This document shows, piece after piece, positions 63,200 through 64,000 of a stretch of DNA of 64,000 nt (its first letter is position 1; each line of letters begins with the position of its first letter). Source of the stretch: Enterococcus phoeniculicola ATCC BAA-412 (lineage in GTDB: Bacteria > Bacillota > Bacilli > Lactobacillales > Enterococcaceae); NCBI RefSeq assembly GCF_000407505.1, contig NZ_ASWE01000001.1, positions 95,324 through 159,323 of the forward strand, in the 5' to 3' direction. The position numbers and the translations under genes were made by a program. The notes under the pieces were generated by a model. That model did no database searches. It saw nothing but the letters and a program-made list of their open reading frames with translations, and was not told where the DNA came from.

Positions 63200-64000
63200 A
63201 TGAATGTGGCCGCGCAAGAAGATTTAATCGAAAATCTGAGTCCGTTTGAATTGAGTTTATTTTTGGAAAAAAGGCTTCAAAGTGAAACTGGAGCTAGGGA
63301 AAACCTATTGAACGCTGGTCGTGGAAATCCAAATTGGACGGCCCCTATCCCAAGAGAGGCTTTCTTTTTGCTTGGACAATTTGCGACGATGGAAACAATT
63401 GGAAATGAACAATCGCTTACTGCTGGGATGATTTATCCTAGTCAAAAACGTAGCGAGCGATTTCTGCAATTTCTTGAAGAAAAAGTGGGGGAAGGCGCCA
63501 GATTTCTCGAAAGAATTTGGTACTCTGAGGCAACGTATTTTGGGTTAGAGAAAGAAGCTTGGTTAAATGCGATGTTGGATTACATTATTGGGGATAACTA
63601 TCCAGACCCTGTTCGATGTTTAACAGGTTGTGAAGAACCCATCAAAGCCTACTTAAATCATGAGTTGTTTTCTGGTCAGTCTGTGCCTTTTGACCTATTT
63701 GCTGTTGAAGGCGGAACGGCTGGAATTTGTTATCTATTTGATACGCTGATGAATAATTATCTGTTGAAAAAAGGAGATAGAATTGCTCTGCTTCTTCCGA
63801 CATTTGCACCTTACTTAGAAATTCCTGAGCTGCCGCAATATGATTTTGAGGTTGTAAAAATACAGGCAAAGCAAACGGAGTTAGAGGGAAAAGTTGCGTA
63901 TCAATATTCAGAAGCTGAGATTGATAAATTGAAGGATTCTACGATTAAAGCTGTTTTTGTCGTCAATCCAAGCAATCCAACGGCAAACGCTATGTGTCAG
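63200..64000 (+). CDS. aspD: Bifunctional aspartate aminotransferase/aspartate 4-decarboxylase, 5' part
   Basis: 267 codons run off the end of the window without a stop. Residues NAGRGNPNWTAPIPREAFFLLGQFA (near 37-61) are the hallmark of the AspD family of PLP enzymes, which turn aspartate into alanine and CO2. With an aspartate/alanine antiporter this gives a proton motive force in lactic acid bacteria such as Tetragenococcus. Also visible are FAVEGGTAGICYLFDTL and VVNPSNPTA. ATG at 63200 with a poor AAAGTGAG binding site. The PLP lysine lies beyond the window. Confidence 0.9.
   Translation, partial: MNVAAQEDLIENLSPFELSLFLEKRLQSETGARENLLNAGRGNPNWTAPIPREAFFLLGQFATMETIGNEQSLTAGMIYPSQKRSERFLQFLEEKVGEGARFLERIWYSEATYFGLEKEAWLNAMLDYIIGDNYPDPVRCLTGCEEPIKAYLNHELFSGQSVPFDLFAVEGGTAGICYLFDTLMNNYLLKKGDRIALLLPTFAPYLEIPELPQYDFEVVKIQAKQTELEGKVAYQYSEAEIDKLKDSTIKAVFVVNPSNPTANAMCQ

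Overview
The window reads as a chromosomal segment of an Enterococcus or a close relative. It is low-GC and Firmicutes-type, with strong AGGAGG ribosome-binding sites and frequent TTG/GTG starts. Gene blocks such as DUF3013-prmA-rsmE-rel-dtd, rpsO-pnp and htrA/rlmH, a lysine-riboswitch ABC transporter, a CcpA-type catabolic layout and an LXG protein all fit lactic acid bacteria. No rRNA, tRNA or CRISPR array was seen. The species cannot be fixed from the sequence alone.

Layout. 0.2-10.4 kb: housekeeping (rarA on the minus strand; mpg, DUF3013, prmA, rsmE, rel, dtd, an ATPase, a TetR regulator, a low-molecular-weight phosphatase, a small conserved protein). 10.4-14.4 kb: accessory island with a dispersed two-hairpin repeat, a cytidine deaminase-like gene, a frameshifted LXG (type VII secretion) toxin, its frameshifted immunity-like gene, and a five-copy tandem array (period 190-195 bp). 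Each array unit carries a 27-28 codon ORF with a good ribosome-binding site and, on the opposite strand, an intrinsic terminator hairpin. The array ends beside an Mga-like regulator. 16-21 kb: brnQ, a lysine-riboswitch-controlled ABC transporter and a small membrane protein.

21.4-31.7 kb: a carbohydrate (possibly inositol- or ketosugar-like) utilisation locus. It has four Gfo/Idh/MocA oxidoreductases, two stand-alone oxidoreductase C-domain-like partners arranged as mirror images around an AraC regulator, a TIM-barrel epimerase/isomerase and an ABC sugar importer without its own ATPase. 31.8-35.7 kb: threonine dehydratase, sirtuin, an acetyltransferase-chorismate mutase fusion, a NiaR-type niacin repressor and peptide deformylase. 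35.9-38.7 kb: rpsO with its S15 leader, and pnp. 38.9-43.8 kb: a ribonucleoside salvage operon (LacI regulator, two operators, nucleoside hydrolase, transporter, acetyltransferase, ribokinase), followed by a decayed IS6-family transposase.

44.6-50.4 kb: PepSY protein, M42 aminopeptidase, thioredoxin, universal stress protein, YtpR, HtrA and RlmH. A tight cluster of DnaA boxes lies between htrA and rlmH. 50.5-59 kb is defence-like: Mrr endonuclease, DUF5131 protein, an unknown gene that seems to start at CTG, a frameshifted unknown gene, and a 1260-residue SF1 helicase with a C-terminal phospholipase D-type nuclease motif. 59.1-62.8 kb: an unidentified structured RNA candidate and an operon whose enzymes match the two halves of the tomato antiviral protein Tm-1. 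It is preceded by a regulator that fuses the same TIM barrel to an AraC DNA-binding domain. The window ends inside aspD, a bifunctional aspartate aminotransferase/4-decarboxylase gene.
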